Shown piece after piece: positions 33,016-46,771 of a DNA stretch of 64,000 bases (position 1 is the stretch's first letter; each line of letters starts with the position of its first letter). The notes below the pieces were generated by a model. The model was not told the DNA's origin. It worked only from the letters and a program-made list of their open reading frames with translations, and did no database searches. Position numbers and translations under genes: made by a program. Source of the DNA: Homalodisca vitripennis (taxonomy: Eukaryota > Arthropoda > Insecta > Hemiptera > Cicadellidae); NCBI RefSeq assembly GCF_021130785.1, contig NW_025777994.1, positions 1 to 64,000 of the forward strand, written 5' to 3'.

Positions 33016-33242
33016 ATCAACTTCAAGACAAACAAAATCTAACTTACTAAACTTAAGTAGTCTCAACTCAAAAGGCAACCAACTGACGAGGCTCAATAAG
33101 AGTACGCAGCTCCTACTTCCCTGAGGCAAAAAAAACCCAGTAAAACCCCGCTCAAATGCAATACTATAAAACACGGAATAATTAACACACGAAACTCAAC
33201 ATTACATGCTCCCAGCCCGGGAAACCGCTTGGCAAGCCATAA

Positions 33243-33258
33243 CCACGCTCTGCTACCA
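33243..33258 (-). promoter_or_regulatory. Primer-binding site, initiator tRNA-Met type
   Basis: Read on the minus strand, TGGTAGCAGAGCGTGG starts 2 nt after the 5' LTR. The first 11 bases are complementary to the 3' end of eukaryotic initiator tRNA-Met including CCA, with two mismatches further in. This is the usual site for priming minus-strand cDNA. Confidence 0.7.
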
Positions 33259-33260
33259 TC

Positions 33261-33397
33261 TGAGCCACACCCCGCTTCCGCTCGCCCTTACCAAGCTAGC
33301 TTAACAAAGAACGTGCTCCCATTGGAGCGGAGCGGGGCCCGACTCACGGAGAGAGAGCAAGGAAAGGCAAAGAAAGAACGTGGACGGCCAGCCATAG

Positions 33398-33477
<80 letters not shown>

Positions 33478-35243
33478 AGAAGAAAAAAAACAAGGGGACA
33501 AACGCAGACAAAACTACCCAGAAAGGTTGCCTACTCAGGTGCACCTGGAGAACAAAACTATAAGTGGTCAACCCAGACTTATGGATAAAATTAAAAATCT
33601 TTATAAATTTAAGTTAGATAGAATTTAGAGCGCCAAATTTCAAACAGGAAAAGCCAAAATCACCCGGAGTCCTGTGGCACAGAGCGGGTTCCTGAAAGGA
33701 TAGAATTAACCTAAACTTAACTACTTAAAACTAGATAACAAACTGGATAACAATACTTAAATAACAGGCACACTGAGACAATATCACAGCAGGGTATCAC
33801 AGAGAAATAATGTCCTCAGGTAGGAAAAACCTTAGTAGCCCGCCATGGCACCGGTGTAAGGACCCGGCCCAAGAATCATGGGAGAGGCGGACATTGGAGC
33901 TGGGGCTCGTGAACCCTGCAAGCACAGAGTGCTTCTATAGCCTGTCTTGTTAGGTAAACATTTCAACAAAGTAAAAGTGTATAAACAAGTTTCAGAAGCC
34001 CTGGGTACATGAAAACAATTCAAAAGAATAAAAGTTAAGAATTAAGAGTGAAAAAAAAGAAAATAGTAAAAAAAAATTTAGAAGGTAAAACTATTATAAT
34101 CAATAAATATACAGGAAATTACATGTTAAAGTTATAATTAACTGCTGTGACATAAGTAATAGTACAGTACAAAAAAAAGGTAAGTCTATAAAACCTTTGG
34201 TTTAAAAAAACAAAAGAAACTCATATAACCAAGTACAAAAAAATTAAGATAAGGTCAGAATTTCAACTTTAAAGACTAACAGTAAGTAAAAGCAAGCACA
34301 AAAGGAGTTGGAACCTTTAGTAAAAGTAGCAGGGACATCTGGGTCAAGTAGAGAGAGCTTAATATAAACATTCGGTGGTACATAAAAAAAAATAATAACC
34401 ATAATACAAGACAACTACCAAGGAAACTAAAATTATGGAAAAACTTTTAAAATACTCTATGTAGAGTTAATTCCTGAACAGAATTAGCTGAAAACTTTCT
34501 GAAAAGCAGGGGAAAAGCTCCCTGCAGCTATAATAAGGTAAATCCCCCCTGAAAATTTAGGGAAACAAAAGATAGCCTAAGAAACCCTTTGATCTAGGCT
34601 TATATTAAACTCTAGGCCTATCTAGGCTAAAAACTTAAACTTAGAAACAGGGTGAAAACAGTTTGCCTAGAGTTGACAGAATAAAAGTTAAATCCGGAAA
34701 ACATAAATCCCAATTTAAATTCCCCCAAATAACAGTTAGCCTAAGAAACAAAAACAATGGGAAAAGTTAAAGTTGCCAGTTTCAAGGGTGAGTAAAAAAA
34801 AAACAATTTAGCGGCCTCCTAAGGCTGGGAGAAAAGGAGACAAGTTACTAAATAACACATAACTAATAAATGCAAAACTAGAATCCCCAGAACCTATAAC
34901 TTAAATTCAGAACCACACGCTTATTGAGGTTAACCTGCTAAACGAACAAATATAAGTAAAATATAAATAGAGAACAGTTACTCACTCGTCAGTTGACACA
35001 GCCGTGTTTAGCCAGACATTTGGGGCAGAACAAAACCCAAAACTAAATAAAAGGGTAAAAACAAAATAAACTTCACTAGTAACGGTCTGAACAGAAGTGA
35101 AAGTCGGTACTCTCTCGATCCAGTCGCAGACGACACCAAAGCCTCGAAGAGTCAACGAGAGCAAACACCAACAACAAAATAAAACACTATAACAAAAAAA
35201 AGTCGGGAAAACCGAAAGGGGCACGAGAATTTGACCCGGCTCA
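33261..35243 (-). repeat. 5' LTR of the Gypsy element
   Basis: 1,983 bp with TGAGCC/GGCTCA ends. It should contain the element's promoter and polyadenylation signals. The primer-binding site adjoins its left end in window coordinates. A GC-rich stem (33270-33283 with 33325-33337) lies near that end, at the U5 side. Confidence 0.93.
33400..33474. repeat. (TA)n within the 5' LTR
   Basis: About 37 TA units, longer than the matching run in the other LTR. Confidence 0.95.
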
Positions 35244-35247
35244 GTAT
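35244..35247. repeat. Target-site duplication GTAT, right
   Basis: Matches 25220-25223. Confidence 0.8.
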
Positions 35248-38200
35248 CTATTGCATCAATAAAATCTTAACTTATTAACTCATAAGTTCTCATTATCCAA
35301 TATTGGGGCAGCATAGAACTTTAGAAAGTTACCGGCTTGTTCTAGAGTCATCTAAATCTTTGTTATATACAAGTATGAGTTAAAGACAAAGAAGTTTGCC
35401 TACGTGATTTATAAATGATTTTGAAAATTGAAATTCAAACTTCTTTTCGCTCAAAAATATTAGTATACATGTATCTTGGTATATAACGAATGGCCATTTA
35501 TCTGTATTACATTAGATAACTCTTTTCACTTTTATAAATTTTCTGTGTAAAAATCATCTTTCCTGGTCTATTTGACTGCGGGAGACTCTAGCGAACGTAC
35601 AGTTTCATAGGAAAGATATTATCACTCAGCTATGTAAAAGGTGGTCAAATTCTGCAAACCAATATTCAAGACTTTGTTGTATTTATGTGGTTTCAAAATA
35701 TGATATTTTTTGTTTAGAATTATTATCAGTATAATTATAGAACAATATTTATTATTTTATTATAACACCATTTTTATTACAAATTTGTATGCAAATTAAA
35801 GCAATATTGCCATACTCATTTGAATAATTTTAGCATTTGGAAAGTTGTAATTGTGCATTGCTGTTTTAGTTTTATTGAAGTAGACAGTTTTTCCATATCA
35901 ATTTTAATAGAGCTGCTATCCTCTGCAAATGAAAACTTTTGTTAATTGGCTACATAATTATATATTCAAATGTTTTATACCAAAGGTTTGGGTATTACTT
36001 GACTGTAGGAATGTAATAAAATACTATACAGTAATAATCTATCTGAAATCATTAATTTATATTCTTTTATTCATCTTCTCTCACTTCAACACAGCGTAAG
36101 AAATAGGTTAATATGAAGTTTAATCAATGTCTATGTAATCGTAAATTCGCATTAAAAGGAATTCATACATACCATAGAAGATTATATTGAACCTTCTATT
36201 ATAATAAATTTCTACGTTGCAATTTATGCCACCACAAAATGTAATATTCGAAACAAATTTTATACGACACAATTTGTATACGAACCCGGTTCTTATAAAA
36301 GAATAAAGAATCACATTTATTTTGTGAATATTATTGAAATTGTAATTCGTGTGGTCTTTTAGACTGGATTAATTCTTCAACTATTCAATCGTTAGTTGCT
36401 TATAAAATTTGTTATAGAAAACGCAATCGACTCCCTATACATGAGAATATACAATAAGCAACGTAGCTTAAAAGAACAATGGGGAACATGATGGACACAG
36501 AAAAAGAACTTAGGAAAGAAAGCTGATCGAGTTAGAAGTATTTGGCTGATGATACCCGAGATAATATGCAACTCAGTGAATGCCAGCAGTATACACGCAG
36601 TTTCTATGATTTTTTGCTAGTATTTCATATTAAATGGTAATATATTAGTCAAGTAGTCTATTTAGTTGAGCCTGGTACGGTAACATTTAGGTGTAAGGTT
36701 TAGCAGTGGTATGAGCTCTTAGAACAAAGGAAACACACCTACTAAGAAATTTAACAGTCTGAACTAAATTATTCCAGGTTTTTAATTTTAAGCTTAGATA
36801 AACAGAACTTTACAACACTATCCCAATAGCATTCATAAAATATTACGACTATATAATCCACATGAAACGAATTTAATTCTCACAGAAAGTACCAAAAGTT
36901 TCAATAGAGTCTGTGATATTTTCCTTTATGATAGTGTAATTATCCCTATTAATGATTGCACAGGGATATATTTAACACCTTAACTAAAAATTCTGCACAT
37001 AAACATGCTTAAATTTTAGTATTGTATTTTCATACATTAATTGAAGAATTTATTTAAGACTAATAAAATATTTACAATATACCGTATTAAAATAAAATAC
37101 ATCTCAAGATAGAATATTTATGATAACATAAAATGTGACAGTTTAATTATCAACGTTTGTCTGTATAATAAGCTATTCATATATTTATGAATTTTGAGAC
37201 CTCGTGACTAAATAAGTATAATGGTTGTATGCTGTTGCAGCTTTCACAAACATTAGATAGAATATTCTCTATTTACCAACAATCCAATCCTAGATATAGG
37301 CATTCCGAGTCCACCTAATAATGGTACGTATAACATTCACTCCTGAAAAATAGATTTCAACAACACAACAAACGACCGAGAAAACAAAGCAGCTGATCTG
37401 GATTGTGGGATTGCGTCACGTCCGGAAAGAATTTCCTCGGCTTCACAGTGATTTGCAAAGCCACGTTTCTGTACCTAAAATTTTTACACAACTATTTATT
37501 ATACATATATACGTGAATAGCTGTAAACACCTCTATATAGTCTACTACTAGAGTCATTCAAGATTTAAATACCAGAGATAAGTAGAACGCATACGAACGC
37601 ATATAAACGGAATGTTCGAGGACAATTAAAGCAAAGACGAGAAACGGTCATTAAAGTCAAGTCAGACAAATTAAACACTCAGTGCAACTGGTATAATGTT
37701 CAAATTCAATATAACATTAAAATTAACAGGAGCAGTCTGGAAAAATTAGACTTTAACACAAAAAATGTTTAATTAGTTTTTGTACAAGCTAAGAATACAC
37801 CTTAACAGGTTTTGCCGAGGATGTATGCAAAATAAGTCTATAGCTCCTTTCATTTTCGAGTGTTTTATAAACAGACGATTGTAAGAACAGACGACCGCCA
37901 AACGGCAAGAAATTTATACATCCCCCGGAAAAAGGGGGAAGTGTGTCAGCCTACTAGAGTGGTAAGGTTCAATGACGATCATCCAAATTTCATGTTTGAA
38001 TATGCACCATCGGCTAAGTAGTAAACTTTCATGCTAAACTTCAAGTTAACAGATAAAACCTTTCTTGAGTTACCTTGCTACATTACACATCCACATTTCT
38101 GTTCATTGAGTTTCATTGACATTAATAGAACAGTTTTATTAATAAAAGCCCTGGTGACGTAGGGAGCCGTATAAAACTAAAAAAACATTGCACTGAAAAC

Positions 38201-41190
38201 GATTTTTGGTACCGAATATTAATATAAACTTTTCACGCTAATAATTTTCTTTTTAATGTATCAATAAGCTACAAGCGATAATGTGTCACATGTTAAAATC
38301 TCATATTATTGTACTCAGCTTGTTTAAAAATGTATTTCTTTTGATTTTTTTCGTTTTTAACATGGATACCGAGCAAGGAAAATATATTCGCTGATGCTAA
38401 CCAAATACTATAAATTGCATCATAGTTGAATTTAATGTTGCTTATAGAGAAATGGAGCTTAATTCCAAATTTGTAATCTATATGCAGCTTACTTTTCAGG
38501 ACAACTTTAGAGAATTAAATTTATCCAGCCCATCAAATTTAAATAACGCTCAGCCAATGATTTCCACAAGGTAGAATTATTTGGGCTAGTAAAATTTCCA
38601 GAACAGCTTACTACCCTACAAACGGAAGTTACATGCCCGAAATTATACTGATGAAACGCAAATAAGAACCTAAACGACTAGAAACTTTGAAACGAGAGGA
38701 ATGCCAAATTAATTCATTAAAATTCACTTCCACAGGTTGAATTCCTTGGCTAAAGCAATTGCTTTGCGTACATTACAACTGCGTACGTGAATGGGTAATT
38801 ACAATTACAGCAAGTTGGAGGGGCGTGCGATTTAACTGCTGCGAACTTCTGCGCCTCCTGTACTCCAGTCCTGTTTTCTCGTATTGTAAACCACCTAGAG
38901 ACAATTGTCATGTAAACGCTATTTATAGCAATACAATTCTCGCAGTTTTCATTGTAAATTACGTGACTCACTTTTCAACACTTCCAAAAGTCTGCGAAGC
39001 TCAATAAGTTATCCAGTTATGAAATCATATTCAACAAATATTTTCTTGAAGGTATATGTAGGGATTACCACAACTAAAAGAACATTAGTTAAAATAAATT
39101 TTCTAAAATTAGCATTTTAATGCAGGTTGCCTCTCCAAATAGTTTTTAACCATAAATCATTTACTAAATTATTTTTATAAATCATCCTTGCCTATTTTGG
39201 AAGTAAACCTCATCGATAAATTTTCCTAACGTAATGATATTATATTTTACGTAACTCTATGTAAAAAATATTAGTTTGTAAGTGCCGAAAATATTTAAGA
39301 CAATAGGCTTCTATTTCTAGGTAAAACTTTGAAAATTGTGAGAAAAAAACATTAGAACCTAGACTTTTGTAGTTACACATATAGGCTTTCGTAGTTATAT
39401 ATATATATATTTTTTTTTTAAATATATTTATTTGTTTATATATTTCATTAGGTACATTAGCAAAAAATATATGTTAAATTACTTAAATTAAATTAAGGGT
39501 TACAGCTAACTCAATTGTATCTCGTATTAGTGTTAGTTACCAACTACATAATAATTGGTCTCACACATTTATTACTTAATTATATGTACTTGAAATGTTT
39601 TAATTACAAGTAGTTTACATGTTGTTACACTATAAATATCACATAGGTGGTATATTTGGTGTATTTATGAAGGAGATGTTAGTGGTTAATAAAGATTAAC
39701 AATAATAAAATATAAAACAATTTTTATTATCCTTTAAATTTTTTAAACAGAAGATTAAACAAGTTATATAACGTTTGAATCAATTCATGCTTTACGTTCA
39801 ACTAAAGTATTAAATTAGATTTTTATATTTGATTGTTTATAGTTTTTAACAAAGTATAGTTCATTTTAACGTGTCATTATTATTACAACGTATAAGTGCT
39901 GAAATTGAAAATGAATATATTCCTTTCAAGTGAATAGCCAACCAAGTTTTTAGGAGTACAGTAACACGTGGGTAGTTCACAAAATTTTATCCCAACTTGG
40001 ACAGAATTAACTGAAAATCTGGTCTCTTTATACAATATTTCAACAAGGTAGGAATACGCTATACAACGTGTATGGATTTGCTGGGCTTCTCTATAGCTCA
40101 TTTCATTCTCCAGATGCCTTAAGGATGAAACATACAACAACAAATTATTGTATACCCCCGGTAGACAAAAGATATCTGGTGCCAGCCAATAAGTCTTCAA
40201 TAACGCTCAGTCAAATTCCATGGTTGGTCATGCATCACACAATTTTCATTCTTTTCAAATTCAAAATTAAAAGAAGTTTTATTTAATTAAATAACATAAG
40301 TTACATAGACACGCCTTGCGTTTTAAATTAAAATACGTGTGTTTATAGACTAATTAGTGATGTTTTCGTTCAAAAAAAAAGAAAAAAAAGCTGAATCAAT
40401 TCCTTGTTGGATTCCATTTTTTGTTAAAAGTCAATTACCTGTATGTCCGATAAGGAGTGGATTAAAATGGGTGGATTTAGTTTTTCAGTTATTCAAGAAA
40501 TACCATCTATACCTGTAGATTTATTTTTAACATTGTATTGATAACTCGATATATTAGTCAGCGCCAAGCAAACCAACTATGTCCTTAGCTAAAGTTTCTT
40601 CTACCAGGTGACGTATTGATCAAGTGCGTTAGCAATAAGGTTTTCTTCACTGACGACTGGAGCTTGATTGTTATAAATAAAGAAATAGCTAGATTTCTTC
40701 ACATCCTTACTCAAAAACTTTCCAATATATACAAGATTTGCCTGTCGCTCTATTTTTATATTTATTTAACTTATATGGTTAATTAAGGAAAGAATATTTT
40801 ATTGATATATGCATATATTTGGTTTCAAACTCAGTAGTCTGTACCATTTGTTTTTGGAAATGTCCTTATTAAATGATTAGATATCTATGGAATTTGATTT
40901 TTGTTGTTTCAATATTTCATTAAAGTGACTAATATAAAGATAAATTGAAATTATTATAAACATTTCAATAATAAACATTAACATACCGAATCTGTTACCG
41001 ATGCCTAGTCCTTATCAGCCAGCCGTGTCCTCAGTATTGAATAATCTATAACTTTGATATCTTTGGCCTTGGTTGTGTTAACATTTATGTATTTGAAATT
41101 TATAAAAATACCTAAATTGTCAGTTATGTGCAATATTTCTAATGAAAAAAAAACAAAGCAGATTATATAAAGTAAATTGTAATTATATTT
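35248..41190. other. Long non-coding stretch, no gene seen
   Basis: AT-rich, with only short ORFs of no recognisable family (for example 36120-36314, 38759-39007, 39883-40200). About 37900-38130 resembles about 43420-43640 in the same orientation, an old repeat pair sharing a TTTCTTGA-TTGC-ACA block. A short TA run followed by a T run lies at 39398-39420. Confidence 0.55.
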
Positions 41191-41199
41191 TGAACCGAC

Positions 41200-42300
41200 T
41201 TATGAGATGAATTAAAGACGACTGTTATGGCAGATGATCAAGTTCTGGTCGTGGTTTATGAATGCGATTTTCTGGATAATTTATGCAGACACGAAACGTA
41301 GAATTGGAGCATTAAATTATTCTCTGATAATTAAAAAAAAAACGTGGTCCTATGTGTGAAATTCAGGGTGGTCATAATAATAACAGATTACAAATTAAGA
41401 TAAAATTAATAATGCTTTTTTGGTATTTCAGAGTAAGATCTTCAGATGAAATATTTCTGTTCCAAATTATACTTAAGTTACCTTTAAATCTTTCCTTTAG
41501 AAGTCATATTACTTCCAGCATACCGTGAATCGTTTTATTTCTAAATGTGTAATTGATTTTTATTAACTCCTCTTAACAACTAAATGTGTACGGGCTTGAA
41601 AGGAAAGTTTAATCATCTCATGTAGAGCATAAGATACAAAAGCCTACTAATTGAAAATATATCAGCCTTTTCCTAGGTGACCAAACCTCAGCTACTTTGA
41701 AGCATACCAGCTTCTCTTCTAGTTATCCAATCCCGCAGCTACTTGAAAGCATATCAGCCCTCTTCCAGTTAGCCCAACTTTCAGCTATTTGAAAGCATAC
41801 CAGATTCTCTTAAAGATATCCAAATTATAAAGTTAATATTCAAAATATAATAACAACTAAAATAATATATCTAGTACAATACTCATAATTCCCTTATAGG
41901 ATTACTCAAAATTCAACTTTCATGACGGATGATAAGATTCTGGATATAGTTTGTGAATACAATTTCTTGGTCTTATACTCTATGTAGAATAAAACGGGAT
42001 AGAATTTAGTTACTAAACGATTCCGTATTTTTCAGGTTGCCGGGTTTCAGAGAAATATTGCACCATGTCAGAAAGTAAATAATGGTCATAATAAGAACAG
42101 TGTGCAAATCAAGGTATAAAACTATTAATGCATTTTTGATTCTACGAATAAAGGACTACACACGGAATCTCCCTTTATTTTAAATTGGTATTTAAGTTTA
42201 GGCCTTGTCTGTTGTATAAATAATACTTCTGGTAGGCCGTGAGTAAATTACTTTAAACATTTTACATATTATCTACATGTATACATGAGTCTCTGTAGTT
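41200..42300 (+). repeat. Degenerate direct duplication, two copies of about 0.4 kb
   Basis: About 41210-41640 and 41920-42345 align in order through GATGATCAAGTTCTGG/GATGATAAGATTCTGG, TGGTCATAATAA-AACAG, TTAATGC-TTTT and GTTTAATC-T-CT-GAGCAT blocks. The copies are well diverged. The 46-bp tandem array lies between them. The family is unknown. Confidence 0.45.
41651..41826 (+). repeat. Tandem array, about four copies of 46 bp
   Basis: Units start at about 41651, 41696, 41742 and 41789 and share TTGAAAGCATACCAG, a CTTCTCTTCTAGTTA-like pyrimidine block and CAGCTAC. They are diverged from one another by substitutions and small indels. Confidence 0.7.
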
Positions 42301-42849
42301 TACACAAGTTTAATCGTACTCTTGCAGAGCATTCATGTAGTTTGTCACATACATATAAATAAATGTTAATAATAGTTGAATTCCAGAATTTAATATGTTC
42401 AAATATTGATTGCCAGCATTATACCAGTTAGGCTTTTATTTTAGGTTACCTATTAATCATCAAAGGCGTACAAATGAATAGAGGCGTGCAGCTAATTAAA
42501 TCAAGGCTTGTTACGTGAATTTACTTTGTAATTTGTCATTGTAGAAACTCACTCCAGAATCATTAATTGGCCTTTGATTGTAATTGTATTCTATTTAACC
42601 TAGGTAATGATGCATCAAACATAGCATATGATTGAAGCCTATTGATTCAATTAAACTGTACACCAGTAATATGGAATGGCTGTATTCATTTATTGTTTCT
42701 ATTTATGGGATTCTGTGTATTTCCATGGCTTTCTCTTAAAGTATTGATTCATTCCTCAATAATTGAAAATGAAATAGAAAACTACCTCTTCGCTGTCAAA
42801 ATAATAATTAAAGTCTACAATAAGAGCTACATTAGTGGTATGTTCTGTC

Positions 42850-45125
42850 ATTAAAAACAGTTGTGTTGGTGAAGACTAACAGTACAAGCGCTGAAAGGTA
42901 CTAATTCATGACAAACAAAAGAGATGAAAGCAGAATTAATGCACTGAACAACACTCCTAGTTACATTACTTAACACAAGCAATTGCACAATTATGCAAGA
43001 GAATTTGTAATTATAATTGCAACATAAGTTGTAGATTTGCTGTGGGTGGATTTATTTCGTTAATTGTAATGCTGTGGATTAATTAATTAATAGTGTGGAT
43101 ATTTTCTGTGCAGTTTTATGAAAGTAATTTACTAAACGGAATAATTTTGTTTTAAGCAAAAAATATTTATTTTGTATTACTTAAGCATTTAAACAGTTAG
43201 ATGGCACCATTCCTTCCAACGCTTTCTGCTAGTATAACTGCAATGCGATTAAAACATATCTAAAGAAGTGAGTAGTACGCCACTCCATAGTTGTTGTCGT
43301 AACATGCTTCGCTAAGTTTTGATTGCCAATGCACAACTTTAAATATTATTTCATTATTGTATTTAGTTTCATATTTTACTAAAAAATTATCTAGAAAATA
43401 AAATGTACACTCCGTCAGCTGATGAAAGAGAAATTGTACTAGTCTACTGAGTGATAAGCTTCAATAACACTTAACACATTCATATAACTCATTATTGTCT
43501 ATGTAGAGTTGAAATTTTATTCAAAATCTAAAGTCTATTAGTGAAATCTTTCTTGATGTATCTTGCACATAATTAAGCTACACATGTACAGTCACATAAT
43601 AAAATGTCATGGATGTACTCGGTGTGTTAACAAATTTATTTATTTTACTTGAAGCTTCATGTACTGTAGGGCAGTATGTTTTGAAAAATTCTTCCAGACA
43701 GTCAGATAGATAGTGACATAAGCAATACTAACGCTTAGCCAATTACACTAATCAACTATACAAATTTAATTACACTAATGGTTTTCCGACTAGGTCACAG
43801 TTTTCTAAGGATGGCAACAAATGTCACTTGCAGAACATTTGGACCCAAAATATGAGTTAAAAGCGGTGTGTGTCATAAATGGCATGTCCAAAACACAAAC
43901 TAACAATTTTTGACATAATTTGACAGTCCGGAAACACGCAGTGATGTACCTTTTCAACACAGTAGCCTTACGAATATAAACAAAAATGCTCTTTAAATAA
44001 ATATTTATTAAATTAGTATTTTTGTGAAATGGGCAATAGGGCAATACAAAAATAATACTCCAACAAAATAATACTCCACTTCAGGGAATAAAATAATAGA
44101 GTTCTTCAATCTTCAATCCCCAAAGGGATGAACGCGATTACTCCAATGCCTGCCCAATGTTTTGCGTAAGTAACCTTATTTAATGTGGTGGCATTTATAA
44201 CATTTATTTTATAATTATGATCTAATGATGACAAAATACTAAAAATACAATCAGTGTCTATACATTTCTTTATACTTCTTTAGTAATTGCTTAACGTTTT
44301 AGGAGTGTAGTAATCTACAATGTTAGAGCAATTCAATAAAATGCCGAACAGGAAACGAAGGTCACAACAACTACTTCGTAAGCTTACGTGGACGGAATAA
44401 GGCTTACAAAATCCTTACAAATTCTTACAAACGTAACGCACTGTTTATAACTTACTATGGAGTATCCCATTTTAGTTAAAAAAATGTAACTGTAAATCTG
44501 TACTACATTTTATACTTCAAGATAATCGCCAGAAATGTATGAAACTTATTTTTCTACCGATGCCGTATGAAGTAATATTATTTTTTGGCAATAAAACGTT
44601 TATGCCATCTGGACCTCTGTTTTACTATCATGAACTTTTGACGTCTACGAAGTAATATAATGAAGGACTTTATGTTATAGATAATTGTTATTTGGTGTGC
44701 TTCTGGGAGACTCCTTGCAAATTATATCCTAAAGATTTTGTAGGAGATTTGGAATTTGTTTTACTATTGTCGCCTAAAAAAATATTGGAGAGTATAGTAC
44801 GCTAAGAATTAGTTTACACCAGTACATTTTTTTGTATTTTACGAGTATTTGGAATGTTGTAGAGTTGAGTGATTACTGCGTATTACAAAATCACAAAGGT
44901 TGAATAATGTCATTATTACATTTCTTGTTAAGTTCATTCACAAAGTGAGAATGCAGCTGGAAGAGAATACACGCATTTAACCAATCAAAAGCAAATGAGA
45001 ATTTGCTTTGTCATCGGCTTTCAGATTCAATTCTGAACCATGATTGGCCATTGATTGTTGTGTTTATACTATTATGTCACTGTGATCTCAATCATAATGG
45101 TTTGTTAGTAATAAAATTAATATAC
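42850..45125 (+). repeat. Dispersed repeat B, copy 1 (two matching blocks)
   Basis: Two blocks match the same strand of 57050-58000 in the same order: about 42860-43040 with 57060-57235 (shared TGAAGAC, AAAGCAGAATT, CACTGAACAA, TGTAATTATAATT) and about 44935-45125 with 57775-58000 (shared GAGAATGCA, TTGTGTTTATACT, TCACTGTGA, TATAATGGTTTGT). The spacing is 1.9 kb here and 0.55 kb there, so one copy has a deletion or the other an insertion. No ORF is evident. Confidence 0.5.
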
Positions 45126-45279
45126 ACCAAAGCGCATTCATTAAACTATGCAATATTTTAAAGGAACTTGACATGATTACATATATTTAATAAATACAGT
45201 CTTTTTAGACTTAAATATTAAATATTTTCATATTGCTATATTACTTATTAAATAATTTGTTTGTGAATACGTAGATAAA

Positions 45280-45318
45280 TTCCAATCATATCCAACACTG
45301 TTTTGGATATGATTGGAA
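45280..45318. repeat. Perfect 16-bp hairpin
   Basis: TTCCAATCATATCCAA (45280-45295) and its exact complement (45303-45318) are separated by 7 nt. No T run follows. It could be a foldback remnant or a structured RNA element. Confidence 0.8.
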
Positions 45319-45529
45319 GTTTTCAGTGAAAAACAGGATATGGACCCGTATTTTAATACTTCTTACCTAAATTTTATAGCCTTCTAACCTGGGTCCACAG
45401 GATTACCAAGGTTTTAAATTAGCCTTTACCAATTTTTCGTTAGTTAAAAATACTTTTTTTAAAGAAATTTATTACATCAATCGTGAATTTTATTTATGAC
45501 CGATTATAAAATAGAATAAAATTAATGAA

Positions 45530-45720
45530 AAAATTATTATTTTGTACATTATCAAAAAGTTTTTTCTATTCCAATAAATATTACTAAAGGTTCTAAAACA
45601 CACAGCAAGATTCCAATTATTGAGTGAAAATGTATATACCTTTATACATAATTCCATAAATAATATGCAGTAGAGTTGCGCAATCAGTATGTGTACCGAA
45701 TGACGATAACACATGGGGGT
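45530..45720 (+). repeat. Direct repeat C, copy 1
   Basis: Matches 46595-46760 in the same orientation (shared CACACAGCAAGATTCCAAT, ACAATTATTGAG-like and TATATACCTT-ATACATAATTC blocks). The two copies lie about 1.05 kb apart and bracket dispersed repeat A copy 2. Confidence 0.65.
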
Positions 45721-45969
45721 GGTGACTTCTGAGGTCGTAGTAATAAATACTCGAATTGTAAAGTTTACTTATAAGTTCAATTTAGTTAATGAAACTTACA
45801 AGCACCACTTTTAGTTGGTAAATTAAATGTATGCCTTGCCACGTTGCTGCCAATTAGAGTACAAGAACTAAAAATGTATATCTGATAGGTGGGCCTAAAA
45901 TATCCAATATTTTATGGAATTATGCCTACGATATTTTTACTTTATAAAACTTTAAGATTTTACTTCCCT

Positions 45970-46525
45970 TCTCAATATGTAGACTCACAACCCGGGCTTC
46001 GGCGTCTTGGCACGAGACATTGAAGCTGTAGTCTAAGAAGGGTTATTTCTAAAAAGGTAATTACTAGAAGAGGAGTAGAAGTTATGAAAGTGGTAGTCAT
46101 CTACTCAAATAATACGTGAGCTCGCCTAAAACGAATTCGCGACGGTATTAGCCATTTAATGAAACAAAAAACTTATCACGACAACGTGCTCGTCAGAAGG
46201 ACGACGCCACAACTTGTATCCATTTCAATCAAGCAAATAAAACATCTGCAATTGTAAGTTACTTTACTGTTTACAACTTTACTTTACGTTACATTCATTT
46301 TTATATGTTTGGCATCAAAGGGCTAATTTTATAATACGAAAATATAAATTTTACTTACGGACGTAGCGCGCGAGGTGAAATCGGTCACGTAGTTGGCTGC
46401 TACGAAGGGTTATAATAAAATATTCATACGCGTGCCAATTAGGTAGCTAGTCCGTCGATAATTTAGTTCCGGAACATTGGATAAAAATAATATAAGTTGT
46501 ACTGGCTAACTAAGTTATGAAATGT
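45970..46525 (+). repeat. Dispersed repeat A, copy 2
   Basis: Inverted counterpart of 2920-3440. It lies between the two copies of direct repeat C, which suggests a composite element in which repeat C may be terminal sequence. Confidence 0.55.
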
Positions 46526-46594
46526 TGCATTATATAAAATGGAACTAACTAACGGTACACCTCTACCATTATGTAAACAGCAGGATACTGTTCA

Positions 46595-46760
46595 GAAAAA
46601 AAAATATTATTTTATACATAATTAAAGAGTCTTTTTCTTTTCAAATAAATGTTACTAAAGGTCCTCAAACACACAGCAAGATTCCAATGGTCGTTGTTCA
46701 CAATTATTGAGGGAAAATTTATATACCTTGATACATAATTCTATACATAATATGGGTATG
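46595..46760 (+). repeat. Direct repeat C, copy 2
   Basis: Counterpart of 45530-45720, with an extra GTCGTTGTTC insertion at about 46690. Confidence 0.65.
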
Positions 46761-46771
46761 TATGTATTTAT

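Larger units (their letters stand above)
25224..35243 (-). mobile_element. Gypsy (Ty3)-type LTR retrotransposon, 10 kb, with nested insertion
   Basis: Two near-identical LTRs bounded by TGAGCC and GGCTCA flank a minus-strand gag and pol in the order protease, reverse transcriptase, RNase H, integrase, which is the Ty3/Gypsy order. A primer-binding site and a G-rich polypurine tract (read on the minus strand) sit at the expected LTR junctions and GTAT duplications flank the element. No env-like ORF is present. A non-LTR fragment interrupts RNase H, and several one-base shifts break gag and pol, so this copy is non-autonomous. Confidence 0.95.

Noticed and set aside
25224..35243. Endogenous retrovirus with env
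   Set aside because: The space between integrase and the 3' LTR is under 70 bp, so there is no envelope gene.
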